Positions 21,509 through 29,244 of a stretch of 46,488 nt of DNA are shown here, one piece after another (positions within the stretch are counted from its first letter, which is position 1; each line of letters opens with the position of its first letter). The notes under the pieces were generated by a model. It was not told the origin of the DNA. It did no database searches and was given only the letters and a program-made list of their open reading frames with translations. The position numbers and the translations under genes are program-made. Origin of the DNA: a bacterium UBP1_UBA4783 (lineage in GTDB: Bacteria; Krumholzibacteriota; Krumholzibacteriia; Krumholzibacteriales; Krumholzibacteriaceae); NCBI GenBank assembly GCA_002403075.1, contig DHHB01000084.1, forward strand, positions 77,163 through 123,650, in the 5' to 3' direction.

Positions 21509-22636
21509 ATGAGCCGTCCGGTCATCGTGAGCCCCGGCCCCGTCGACGTATCGCCCGAGGCGCTGCGCGATCTTCCGCCCCTCCACCATCGCTCCGCGGC
21601 GTACGAGCGGGTCGTCTCCGAATCGGCCGCGGCCGTCCGAGAGGCGCTCGGCACGAAGCACCCCGTTCATTTCCTGACGGCCTCCGGCACGGGCGCCATG
21701 GAAGCGGCGATCGCGAACGCGACGGCGCCGGGAGAGCGGCTGCTCGTTCTCTCCTGCGGCAAGTTCGGGGACCGGTGGGCGGAGATAGGCGCGGCGTTCG
21801 GGTGCGAGGTGTCGGTGCTGCGCGTGCCCGACGGCGCGGCGGTCGATGTCGCGGCCGCGATCGGGCGAATTCGCGCCGATCAACCGCGCCATGTCGCCGT
21901 CACGCACGTCGAATCCTCGACGGGGAGCCTCTTTCCGCTGAAGGAGCTCGCGGCGCGCCTCGGATCAGAGCGTCCGACGGTGATCGTCGACGCGGTGTCG
22001 TCGTTCGCCGCCGAGGAGCTCGAGATGGACGCGTGGGGGATCGACGTCGTCGCCGGCGCTTCGCAGAAGGCGCTCGGGGCCCCGGCGGGCGCGGGCTTCG
22101 TGTGCATGGGAAAGGGAGCAATGCGGCCCGGGCGCAGGGGGCTCTACTATTTCGACCTTCGGAGGTACGCGTCCGAGGCGGGGGAGAGCGCGACGCCGTT
22201 CACGCCGGCGGTGGGGACGATGCAGGCGATCCACCGCTCCCTCGACGCCATGCGCGGGTATGGATTCGACGCCGTGCGCTCGCGCCACAGGCTCGCGTCG
22301 GAGGCGTTCCTTTCGGCGTGCGGCGCGCTCGGGCTGTCCGTGTTCCCGGAGGAGCCGTCCGCCGCGGTGCAGGCGCTCGGGCTTCCGGACGGCGCGCGGG
22401 GGGAGGATCTTCTCGACGCGCTTTCTCGAAAGGGCTTCATCGCCGCGGGCGGACAGGGGGCGCTCCGCGGGAGGATCGTCCGCACAGGGTTCCTCGGTCT
22501 CTACGACGGAGGGACGCTTCTTCGGCTCGTGCGCGCCTTGAGCGAGGCTCTGCGGGATGCCGGAATCGCCGGAGAGGCGGCGCTCGCGGAGGAGCGGATG
22601 ATGGCTTATTCCGAGAAGTCTCGATTATTCTCATGA
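21509..22636 (+). CDS. class V aminotransferase, alanine-glyoxylate/serine-pyruvate type
   Basis: PLP-dependent small-subunit-type aminotransferase, 375 residues from the ATG at 21509 (GGGGAGG upstream). It opens with VIVSPGPVDVSPEAL and LPPLHHRSAAYE, typical of the AGAT/PucG/archaeal hydrogenase-42-kDa group. The PLP lysine is Lys187 in GASQKALGAPAG, and FTPAVGTMQAI supplies substrate contacts. Members act as serine- or alanine-glyoxylate transaminases or in phosphoserine-independent serine synthesis; which applies cannot be read here, and no serA follows. It may be co-transcribed with engB (16-bp gap). Confidence 0.9.
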   Translation: MSRPVIVSPGPVDVSPEALRDLPPLHHRSAAYERVVSESAAAVREALGTKHPVHFLTASGTGAMEAAIANATAPGERLLVLSCGKFGDRWAEIGAAFGCEVSVLRVPDGAAVDVAAAIGRIRADQPRHVAVTHVESSTGSLFPLKELAARLGSERPTVIVDAVSSFAAEELEMDAWGIDVVAGASQKALGAPAGAGFVCMGKGAMRPGRRGLYYFDLRRYASEAGESATPFTPAVGTMQAIHRSLDAMRGYGFDAVRSRHRLASEAFLSACGALGLSVFPEEPSAAVQALGLPDGARGEDLLDALSRKGFIAAGGQGALRGRIVRTGFLGLYDGGTLLRLVRALSEALRDAGIAGEAALAEERMMAYSEKSRLFS

Positions 22637-22690
22637 TGGCGTCGGATTGCGGAGGCTGTTGTGGCGGGATATCGGGCGCGCGATTAGGGG

Positions 22691-22719
22691 TTGACAGTTG
22701 TAACCGGCATGTATATAAT
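22691..22719 (+). promoter_or_regulatory. perfect-consensus sigma-70 promoter
   Basis: TTGACA at 22691-22696 and TATAAT at 22714-22719 with exactly 17 bp between. The small secreted-protein gene starts 25 bp after the -10 box, preceded by GGAGGT. Confidence 0.85.
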
Positions 22720-22744
22720 CAAATTAGCTGAATCGGAGGTAGAG

Positions 22745-23149
22745 GTGCGCCCACGTGGCAGAATCAGCGCGGGAGTGTGTCTCCTGTGCGCGTTCGCGTT
22801 GGCGGCCGCCGGGGCCGTCTATGGGGGAGAGGTATACATGAAACGGCTCCCCGTCTACCGCACCTATCAGTGCGCCATCTGCCACAAGTCGGCGCAGCCC
22901 GTATCGGGTCAGGATCTCAACGCCTTCGGCGTCGATTTCAGGACCAATTCGTTCGCGTGGAACAACGCGCTCGCCTCGAAGGACAGCGACGGGGACGGCT
23001 ACCTGAACGGCCTCGAGCTCGGCGACGTGGACGGCGACGGCGTTCCCGAGATCGCCGTGGAGCGAAGCAATCCCGGCGATCCGCTCAATACGCCGAACGC
23101 GATCGACCAGAGCACCTGGGGTATCCTGAAATCGCTCTTCGAGGATTGA
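22745..23149 (+). CDS. small secreted temptin-like protein with CxxCH motif and WGxxKS C-terminus
   Basis: A 134-residue exported protein starting at GTG 22745 (GGAGGT five bases upstream; the frame is open further back into the promoter). The signal peptide covers about residues 5-28. Mature features are C43-A-I-C46-H47, a possible haem c or disulphide site, and then LNAFGVDFRTNSF-AWNNALASKDSDGDGY-LNGLELGDVDGDG. That last run matches the pattern of temptin-like domains (LNxFGxxF, W, DSDGDGxxNGxELGD), with calcium-binding DxDxDG loops. The C-terminus reads DQSTWGILKSLFED and resembles the end of the secreted beta-helix protein at 45533. It is monocistronic between a consensus promoter and a strong terminator, so it is probably well expressed. 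The biological role is unknown. Confidence 0.8.
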   Translation: MRPRGRISAGVCLLCAFALAAAGAVYGGEVYMKRLPVYRTYQCAICHKSAQPVSGQDLNAFGVDFRTNSFAWNNALASKDSDGDGYLNGLELGDVDGDGVPEIAVERSNPGDPLNTPNAIDQSTWGILKSLFED

Positions 23150-23186
23150 TCGCACCGGGACCGCGAAGGCAACGGCAGCATCCCGG

Positions 23187-23213
23187 CCGCCTCGCAACGA
23201 GGCGGTTTTTGTT
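23187..23213 (+). terminator. rho-independent terminator
   Basis: An 8-bp perfect stem CCGCCTCG/CGAGGCGG with a CAA loop, followed by TTTTTGTTT. It lies 38 bp after the stop of the small secreted-protein gene and before the purA promoter. Confidence 0.9.
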
Positions 23214-23228
23214 TGCCTGAAATATCGG

Positions 23229-23257
23229 TTGCGGGCCCGGAACGCATGCCATACACT
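23229..23257 (+). promoter_or_regulatory. candidate sigma-70 promoter of purA
   Basis: TTGCGG and TACACT separated by 17 bp, placed directly after the terminator and 39 bp before the purA start. Confidence 0.5.
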
Positions 23258-23295
23258 TCGGGCGGTTTTTCGAAGAAGAAGGGGAATTTGCGCGA

Positions 23296-24597
23296 ATGGG
23301 CGCCACGGTCATCATCGGCGGCCAGTGGGGGGACGAGGGAAAGGCGAAGGTCGTCGATTTCCTCATGGGGGATCACGACGTCGTCGTCCGGTTCCAGGGC
23401 GGGGCGAACGCGGGGCATACGGTCGTATCCGGGCTCGGCAAGTTCGCCTTTCACCAGATACCGTCGGGTCTCCTTTACCCGGCCGTCACGGGCATCCTCG
23501 GGAACGGGATGGTGATCGATCCGTTCGCCTTCCTGCAGGAGTACAACGATCTCAGCGCGCGCGGCGTCGACATGACCGAGCGTCTCTTCGTGAGCTCCGC
23601 GGCCCACGTCGTCACCCCCGTCCACAAGCTCATGGACAACGTTCTCGAAGCGGACCGGCGGGACGCGAGCATCGGGAGCACCGGAAAGGGGATCGGACCC
23701 GCTTACTCGGACAAGCACATGCGGAGCGGACTCCGCATGGGGGTTTTCCTGCGGGAAAAGGACGAGCTCTTCGACATCATCGAGCGCTCGATCGACTGGA
23801 ACAACCGGATCTTCGCGGCCTACAACGCCCCGACGCTCTCGGCGGAGACGATCGCGAGCGATTTCGTCGGCATCAAGGACGCGATCGAGCCGTTCGTCGT
23901 CGACACGCAGGAGGCGCTGCACGAGCTGCAGGGAAAGGGCCGGCGCATCCTGCTCGAAGGGGCGCAGGGGACGCTCCTCGACATCGATCACGGGACCTAC
24001 CCCTTCGTGACGTCGAGCTCGTGCTCGATCGGCGGCGCGGTGGCGGGAACGGGGCTTCGCCCGCGGGACATCGGACGAATCGTCGGCATCTTCAAATCGT
24101 ACATCACGCGGGTCGGCAACGGCCCGATGCCGAGCGAGATCGGCGGCCCCGACGGCGAGGCGCTGCGGGAGCGGGGCGGGGAATACGGCACGACGACCGG
24201 CCGGCCGCGCCGCTGCGGCTGGTTCGACATGGTCGCCGGGAGATACTCCGTGCAGCTGAACGGCTACGACGAGATCGCGCTCACGAAGCTCGACGTTCTG
24301 TCGGGCTTTTCGACGGTGAAGATCTGCACGGGCTATCGAGTCGCAGGCCGGGCGACGGCCGGCTTCCCGCAGAACGCGGAATCGCTCGCCCGCTGCGAGC
24401 CGGTCTATGAGGATCTGCCGGGCTGGACCGAACGGCTCTCGGACGCGCGGACCATCGAGGAGCTCCCGGCCGCCGCGCGCCGATTCGTCGAGCGGCTCGA
24501 AGAGGGGCTCGGCGTGCCGATCACCTTCGTGTCGACCGGGCCCGCGCGTGAAGAGACCATCATCCGGTCCGATACCTACTCGACCGTCCGAAAATAG
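23296..24597 (+). CDS. purA: adenylosuccinate synthetase
   Basis: Joins IMP and aspartate with GTP in the first committed step to AMP. The 433 residues give the usual length. Marks include GGQWGDEGKAKVVDF, GGANAGHTVV, STGKGIGPAYSDK, GAQGTLLDIDHGTYPFVTSS and TTTGRPRRCGW. The P-loop-like segment reads GDEGKAK rather than the more common GDEGKGK; a Gly-to-Ala at this site is a mild change and the Asp and Lys are kept, so I expect an active enzyme. Single-gene unit followed by tRNA-Lys. Confidence 0.97.
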   Translation: MGATVIIGGQWGDEGKAKVVDFLMGDHDVVVRFQGGANAGHTVVSGLGKFAFHQIPSGLLYPAVTGILGNGMVIDPFAFLQEYNDLSARGVDMTERLFVSSAAHVVTPVHKLMDNVLEADRRDASIGSTGKGIGPAYSDKHMRSGLRMGVFLREKDELFDIIERSIDWNNRIFAAYNAPTLSAETIASDFVGIKDAIEPFVVDTQEALHELQGKGRRILLEGAQGTLLDIDHGTYPFVTSSSCSIGGAVAGTGLRPRDIGRIVGIFKSYITRVGNGPMPSEIGGPDGEALRERGGEYGTTTGRPRRCGWFDMVAGRYSVQLNGYDEIALTKLDVLSGFSTVKICTGYRVAGRATAGFPQNAESLARCEPVYEDLPGWTERLSDARTIEELPAAARRFVERLEEGLGVPITFVSTGPAREETIIRSDTYSTVRK

Positions 24598-24677
24598 CTC
24601 ATCCCTGAAAGATTCGCCTTCGCGAGGAGGAGGCCCCGGGCGCAGCGCGCGGAGAAATGAAAATATAGATCGTCGAT

Positions 24678-24750
24678 GGGCCGCTAGCTCAAGTGGTAGA
24701 GCACCTGCCTTTTAAGCAGGGGGTACCGGGTTCGAACCCCGGGCGGCTCA
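24678..24750 (+). tRNA. tRNA-Lys (anticodon UUU)
   Basis: Acceptor GGGCCGC pairs with GCGGCTC (one G-U), discriminator A. The anticodon arm CCTGC...GCAGG holds CTTTTAA, anticodon TTT. The T-arm is CCGGG-TTCGAAC-CCCGG. CCA is not encoded; T6 follows immediately. Confidence 0.97.
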
Positions 24751-24774
24751 TTTTTTATCGCCCCGGCTCGCGGC

Positions 24775-25176
24775 TCACGGAACGAGCTCGACGGGAATAT
24801 CCTCCGTATAGCCGATCACCGTTCCGGGCGCGCTCATGGTCGTTTGGCTCAGAGCAAGCTGCGCCGCGCTCGTTGCGGGGCGGTTCGTGCTCTCGATGAA
24901 CAACCCATAATCCGCCGGAGACAACACCAGACCGAACTTCATTCCGCTTTGGAAGACCGCGCGATTGCCGATATTGCCCTTGCGGATCATGACGACGAAG
25001 CGCATTGTGGTTTCTCCCGCCGCTTGGAGCTTCTTCGCCTCATCGATGATCCATGAAATCGGCACGCCGGCCCCCGCCTTTGTTCCCAGAAGCGAAATGG
25101 GAACTCTCCGGTGTCCCAGACTCCTCGTGGCTTTTATGTCATTTCTGACGTCATCCTTCGTGTGAAAAGTGGACAT
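24775..25176 (-). CDS. hypothetical protein of 133 residues downstream of the kinase
   Basis: I do not recognise a family. The start at 25176 is chosen because GGAG lies six bases before its ATG (MSTFHTKDDV); an ATG four codons earlier is possible. The chain is soluble, without signal or membrane segment: SWIIDEAKKLQAAG is helical, then MRFVVMIRKGNIGNRAVF and GLVLSPADYGLFIES are strand-like, and the C-terminus is TVIGYTEDIPVELVP. It follows the Ser/Thr kinase gene by 94 bp on the same strand with no visible terminator other than a hairpin, so it may be co-transcribed. Any link with the kinase is inference from position only. Confidence 0.7.
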   Translation of the reverse strand: MSTFHTKDDVRNDIKATRSLGHRRVPISLLGTKAGAGVPISWIIDEAKKLQAAGETTMRFVVMIRKGNIGNRAVFQSGMKFGLVLSPADYGLFIESTNRPATSAAQLALSQTTMSAPGTVIGYTEDIPVELVP

Positions 25177-25232
25177 GGTCTTCTCCATTCTCGTAATCCG
25201 CTCACCGTGAACCGAGCGATTGAGTTTCGCCT

Positions 25233-25262
25233 CCGTCGATTCCTCCTTTCGCGAATCGACGG
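25233..25262 (-). repeat. inverted repeat between the kinase and the hypothetical gene
   Basis: A perfect 10-bp stem CCGTCGATTC/GAATCGACGG with a 10-base loop, starting nine bases after the kinase stop. No T-run follows on the minus strand, so it is more likely an mRNA-stability or attenuating hairpin than a full terminator. Confidence 0.5.
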
Positions 25263-25270
25263 GCGGCGAG

Positions 25271-27997
25271 CTAGGTATCGTCCCATCGTGCTGGTGCTTG
25301 AGAGATGAGCCTGCGCAGCGGCGCAAAGTCGCTGTCCGCCTCCTCCCAAACCGATTGGGCCAGCTTGTAGTACCGCGCGGCCCCGCGCCGGTCGTTCTTT
25401 CTGAAACAGATCTCGCAGAGAAGCGCGAGAAGATCGGCGTCGGCATCGTTATAGGAGAGCGCCTCCAGCGCGCGGCGTTCGGCCTCGGCGACGCGTCCCG
25501 CCCGCAGCAGGCCGCGGACGAGATCCTTCCTGAATTCCATCGCGTTCTCGAGCGATAGGAAGGGGGAGCGCTCGAGTTCCCGGATCCCCTCGGCGGCGCG
25601 TCCTTCCGCGAGGAGGATCCAGCCGCGCAGGTTGTGGACGTAAGCGGAATCGTCCGCGCCGTTCGCAACTGCGCCTTGGCGCGCGATGCGCGCGAGGGCT
25701 TCCCGCGCTTCGCGAAGGCGGTCGAGCTCGAGAGCGGCTCGCCCGCGAAGCCACTGCGCGGGTATCCAGAGACTGTCGATCGCGACGGCCATGCGGCTCG
25801 CCCTGGACGCCTCCTCGTATTCGCCCTGGATGAAATGCACCATTCCCTTGAGCGCATGCGCCTTGACGCCCAGCGAATCGTGGGTTTCGATCTGGAAAGT
25901 CTTGATTTCATCGAGAGCCTTGTAGCGTTTGCCGATCGCGAGATAGGTCAAGGCCAGCTCGTCGTACGCCGGAAAGAACCCGGCACGGAGCTTCTTCGTT
26001 CTCTTGTAGCCCTCGATCGCCGCTTCGTAGTTCCCTCGCGCGCGATTCAACGTCGCCAGACTGTGTATCGCGTCGAAGTTCGCCGTGTCGAGCGCGGCGT
26101 ATTTTTCGAAGCAGCCCTCGGCTTCGTCGTACCTACCGCCGTAGAGATATGCGTGACCCAGGCAATCGAGGACTTTCGCCCGCATGCCGTCGAGATCCTG
26201 CGGATCGAGCTCGAGCGCGCGCTGCAAAGGCTGTACGGCCGCCTCGAACAGACGCCGGTCGTGATAGAGCACGTAGCCGAGCTCGGCGAGGCCCGCGCAG
26301 TTCGGCGGCGTAATCGCCAGATAGCGTCTCAGGGCGGCCTCCGCGAGATCGGTGCGTCCCGCGACGCGATGCAGGACGATCTCGGCCCGAAGCGATAGAA
26401 CCGGATCGTCCTTCGACAGGGCGACGGCCCTTTGCGCGCAGATAAGAGCCTCCGTGCGCCGGTTTTCGTATCTATACCAGAGCGCGAGCCGGTGATACGC
26501 CGGTATGAGGGTCGAATCCTCCTGGAGCGCGAGCTCGACGAGGGGGATGCCCCCCTCGAAATCGCCGTGCAGGTACAAGGAATTTCCCTTCTCGAACAGC
26601 GTCCTGGCGTCGGAGGCCGGGGCGAGGGCCGGAATCGCCCTTGAGCGCTCGATGATCCGTTCGGCCGTCCGATCGAGCAGGGTTTCGAGGACGGCGGCGG
26701 CCCTTCCCGCCTCCGCCGAGCGCACCGACAAAATGGGATGGCCGCCGCCGGAGGCGTCGTAGACGTGAGCGAAGAGCTCGGTCGAATCCCCGTGGTCGAC
26801 GAGCTTCGGGACGATAAACAGTTCGGCCCCCGCGCGCCGGGCCAAGGCGGCGGCGCCGCCGACCGTGCGGATCGTTCCCGCCGAGCGGGCCGAGCGGATC
26901 TCCCGGAGCCGTGAATCGTGAAGCAAACGCACGAGGGGCCATCCTTCGAGGCGGGAGGCGAGCAGGTCGTCGATCGGAGCGCCGGTCCGGGCGCGCGCCT
27001 GCTGCGCGTCTATTCGGATAACGGCCGCTGAGAGCCGTTCACGCGACGCGAAACGGTTGAAAACCATCGCGACAAGGGCGGCCGCCAATGCGCAGAGAGC
27101 GATCGCGACAATCGGCCGGCGGCGCGCGAAATGGAGAGCCGTATGCCTCGGCAGCCGCGCCCGTTTCGTCCCCGCGGGGGAGACGAGGGAGGCGTGAACC
27201 GTTTCAAGATCGCGGATCATCTCCGCGATCGATGCATAGCGGTTCGCGGGCTTTTTCTGGAGCGCCCGTTCGATCACGGCATCGAGAGAATGCGGGTTCT
27301 GCGGCGACGCGCGCGACGCCGGCTCGAACCCGTCGTTGACGATCGAGTAGAGGACCGCCGCTTCGTATTCGCCGGGGAACGGCGGCACGCCCGCGAGAAG
27401 CTCGTACAGAACGACGCCGAGCGACCAGATGTCGCTTCGATGATCCGCGGCGTCCCCGCGGACCTGTTCCGGCGACATGTAGAGGACGGTGCCGAAGCCC
27501 GCGCCCGATTTCGTGATCTGCGTCGCGTCGGTGATCCTCGCGATGCCGAAATCGAGTATCTTGGCCTGGCCCTTCGTCGAGACCATGATGTTGCCGGGCT
27601 TGATGTCGCGGTGGACGATGCCGGACTGATGGGCCGCCTCGAGGCCGCGGGCGACCTGGAGAACGATATCGATGGCGCGCAGAGGATCCATGCGGCCGCG
27701 TGAGAGGATCTCCCTGAGCGTCGCCCCGTCGCACCATGACATGCATATGAAAGGCCTGCCGTCGTCCGTTTCCTCGATCGAATGGATGGAGCAGATGTTC
27801 GGATGGTCGAGCGCCGAAGCCGCGCGGGCTTCGCGGAGGAAGCGGCGCTTCGAAGTCTCGTCCGCTACCGTCGTTTCCGGCGGAAATTTCAGGGCGACAA
27901 CGCGCTTGAGGAGGGTATCCTCGGCCTTGTAGACGACCCCCATGCCGCCGGAGCCGAGCTTTTCGAGAAGGCGATAGTGACGGATATGGGTATCCAT
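25271..27997 (-). CDS. membrane Ser/Thr protein kinase with extracytoplasmic TPR region
   Basis: A 908-residue PknB-type kinase. The cytoplasmic kinase domain (about 8-270) is complete: LGSGGMGVVYKAE, ATP Lys37, HRDIKPGN with Asp131, DFG at 149-151, and YMSPEQVRG. A single transmembrane helix at about 295-315 (PIVAIALCALAAALVAMVF) follows a basic stretch. The outside part holds a region like SIVxRIDAQQARARTG (a TolB/adenylate-cyclase-associated type of fold) and then from about 470 a series of tetratricopeptide repeats (e.g. YDEAEGCFEKYAALDTANF, YEAAIEGYKRTKKL). This is the architecture of sensor kinases common in FCB and Acidobacteria. It has its own near-consensus promoter 64 bp upstream. 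Signal and targets are unknown. Confidence 0.93.
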   Translation of the reverse strand: MDTHIRHYRLLEKLGSGGMGVVYKAEDTLLKRVVALKFPPETTVADETSKRRFLREARAASALDHPNICSIHSIEETDDGRPFICMSWCDGATLREILSRGRMDPLRAIDIVLQVARGLEAAHQSGIVHRDIKPGNIMVSTKGQAKILDFGIARITDATQITKSGAGFGTVLYMSPEQVRGDAADHRSDIWSLGVVLYELLAGVPPFPGEYEAAVLYSIVNDGFEPASRASPQNPHSLDAVIERALQKKPANRYASIAEMIRDLETVHASLVSPAGTKRARLPRHTALHFARRRPIVAIALCALAAALVAMVFNRFASRERLSAAVIRIDAQQARARTGAPIDDLLASRLEGWPLVRLLHDSRLREIRSARSAGTIRTVGGAAALARRAGAELFIVPKLVDHGDSTELFAHVYDASGGGHPILSVRSAEAGRAAAVLETLLDRTAERIIERSRAIPALAPASDARTLFEKGNSLYLHGDFEGGIPLVELALQEDSTLIPAYHRLALWYRYENRRTEALICAQRAVALSKDDPVLSLRAEIVLHRVAGRTDLAEAALRRYLAITPPNCAGLAELGYVLYHDRRLFEAAVQPLQRALELDPQDLDGMRAKVLDCLGHAYLYGGRYDEAEGCFEKYAALDTANFDAIHSLATLNRARGNYEAAIEGYKRTKKLRAGFFPAYDELALTYLAIGKRYKALDEIKTFQIETHDSLGVKAHALKGMVHFIQGEYEEASRASRMAVAIDSLWIPAQWLRGRAALELDRLREAREALARIARQGAVANGADDSAYVHNLRGWILLAEGRAAEGIRELERSPFLSLENAMEFRKDLVRGLLRAGRVAEAERRALEALSYNDADADLLALLCEICFRKNDRRGAARYYKLAQSVWEEADSDFAPLRRLISQAPARWDDT

Positions 27998-28060
27998 CGC
28001 GCACGACCGATTGAACCGGCTCGAGAGACGAAAATTCGTTTTGGTTCGAGTCCCAAATAC

Positions 28061-28089
28061 AGTATACGGCGATATTCACGTAATGTCAA
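28061..28089 (-). promoter_or_regulatory. near-consensus sigma-70 promoter of the kinase gene
   Basis: On the minus strand TTGACA (28089-28084) and TATACT (28066-28061) are 17 bp apart. The kinase ATG at 27997 is about 57 bases from the expected transcription start. Confidence 0.8.
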
Positions 28090-28172
28090 AGGCATTGCGA
28101 TAAACCTGAAAGCGTTCTCGATCGAAAGGAAAGGGCCGAGCGGCGGGAGGGCGAAACAGTCCCGGTGCCGAG

Positions 28173-29186
28173 CTATTTTTTCCCCAGCATGTAAAGCTGC
28201 CAGAGATCCCGCGTCGACCAGTGGAGGATCGGCTCGAGGGCGAGGAGCCCCGTTTTTCCGATGCTCTTCTCGAGGTATCGCAGCTCCTCGAAGGTTTCGC
28301 GCACCCCCGGATCGGGCTTTACGTCGAATCCGGCCTGCCGCATGAGCAGAACCCCCTTCGCCTTGAGGGCGAGCTCGACATGGAGGCGCACGATGCAGAG
28401 CATGTCCGCGACCGCCTCTCCGGAGAAATGCGATTTGAGAGAGAAGAGATAATGACCGAGCCGTGTTTCCGCGATCGTTCCCGTCGTGATCATCTCGAGG
28501 AGCTGCTGGTCGCTGTCGAAGCCGATGCCGAGCCAGGTTCGCAGCCCCAGCTCGCTCTTGCGGAACACGACGAGCATGCAGAGCGGCAGCGCGACGACGA
28601 TCGCGAGCGCCGAGAGAACGGGAGAGAGGAAGAAATGGTTGTAGGCCGAATGGATGAGCGTCGCGATGACGAAGCCGGGAAGGAGCACGGCGATTCCACG
28701 GGCCGCCTTTCGATCGAGGAGGCTCACCGCGATGATCCCCGCGAGCGCCGTCGTGCCGCCGTGCATGACGGCCGTGCCGAAACCGCGGATGATCCAGAGG
28801 AGGGCGTTCTTGTCGGCGAGCGTTCGGAGAAAATAGAGGTTCTCGAGGATCGCGAACCCCGCGCCCACGGCGAAGCCGCAAATCGCCGCGTCGACCATGA
28901 AGCCGACGCGCTTTGTCCGGAGGAGCCAGCCGAGGTAGGATAGCTTGAGGAGTTCCTCGAGGGGAGGGGCGATGTAGCGGGCCCGAACGTCGATCGAAAC
29001 GCCGGCAGCGGCGGCGAGCCTGGTGCTGAGAATGAAGCTCGCGACCGCGGCCGCGAAACCGACGATCACCGCGATCGCCACGGAGCGGAAGCGCACGAGC
29101 TTGAAGCTGTCGAGAAAAACGAGGGCGACGAGAAACAGGACGACAGGCAGAACGCTCGCCGCGTATCGTGTCGCTGCAAGGGCCAT
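28173..29186 (-). CDS. PrsW-family intramembrane metalloprotease homologue
   Basis: Polytopic membrane protein of 337 residues. The N-terminal two thirds carry about eight hydrophobic segments with the PrsW-type motifs: PPLEELLKLSYL (EE pair), a buried GFAVGAGFAILEN, GTAVMHGGTTAL and HSAYNHFF. PrsW proteases cut anti-sigma factors within the membrane in Gram-positive bacteria, and an ECF anti-sigma factor with one transmembrane helix is encoded 5.4 kb upstream, so a similar role is possible but unproven. The C-terminal 110 residues are a soluble helical domain (LLEMITTGTIAETRLGHYLF, LRYLEKSIG) not part of the core family. The ATG at 29186 is used; a GTG two codons earlier is possible. Confidence 0.82.
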   Translation of the reverse strand: MALAATRYAASVLPVVLFLVALVFLDSFKLVRFRSVAIAVIVGFAAAVASFILSTRLAAAAGVSIDVRARYIAPPLEELLKLSYLGWLLRTKRVGFMVDAAICGFAVGAGFAILENLYFLRTLADKNALLWIIRGFGTAVMHGGTTALAGIIAVSLLDRKAARGIAVLLPGFVIATLIHSAYNHFFLSPVLSALAIVVALPLCMLVVFRKSELGLRTWLGIGFDSDQQLLEMITTGTIAETRLGHYLFSLKSHFSGEAVADMLCIVRLHVELALKAKGVLLMRQAGFDVKPDPGVRETFEELRYLEKSIGKTGLLALEPILHWSTRDLWQLYMLGKK

Positions 29187-29244
29187 TGTCACCGTGCCGG
29201 GTCGAATCGCCGACCGCCGCGGCCGGCCGTCCTACGGCGCGGCG

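Noticed and set aside
23296..24597. GDEGKAK in PurA as a sign of an inactive enzyme
   Set aside because: The catalytic Asp and Lys are kept and only a small Gly-to-Ala change is present; all other motifs are intact.
25177..25911. Extension of the 133-residue hypothetical gene into the kinase gene
   Set aside because: The added part is Ser/Arg-rich out-of-frame kinase sequence; a good ribosome-binding site marks the start at 25176.
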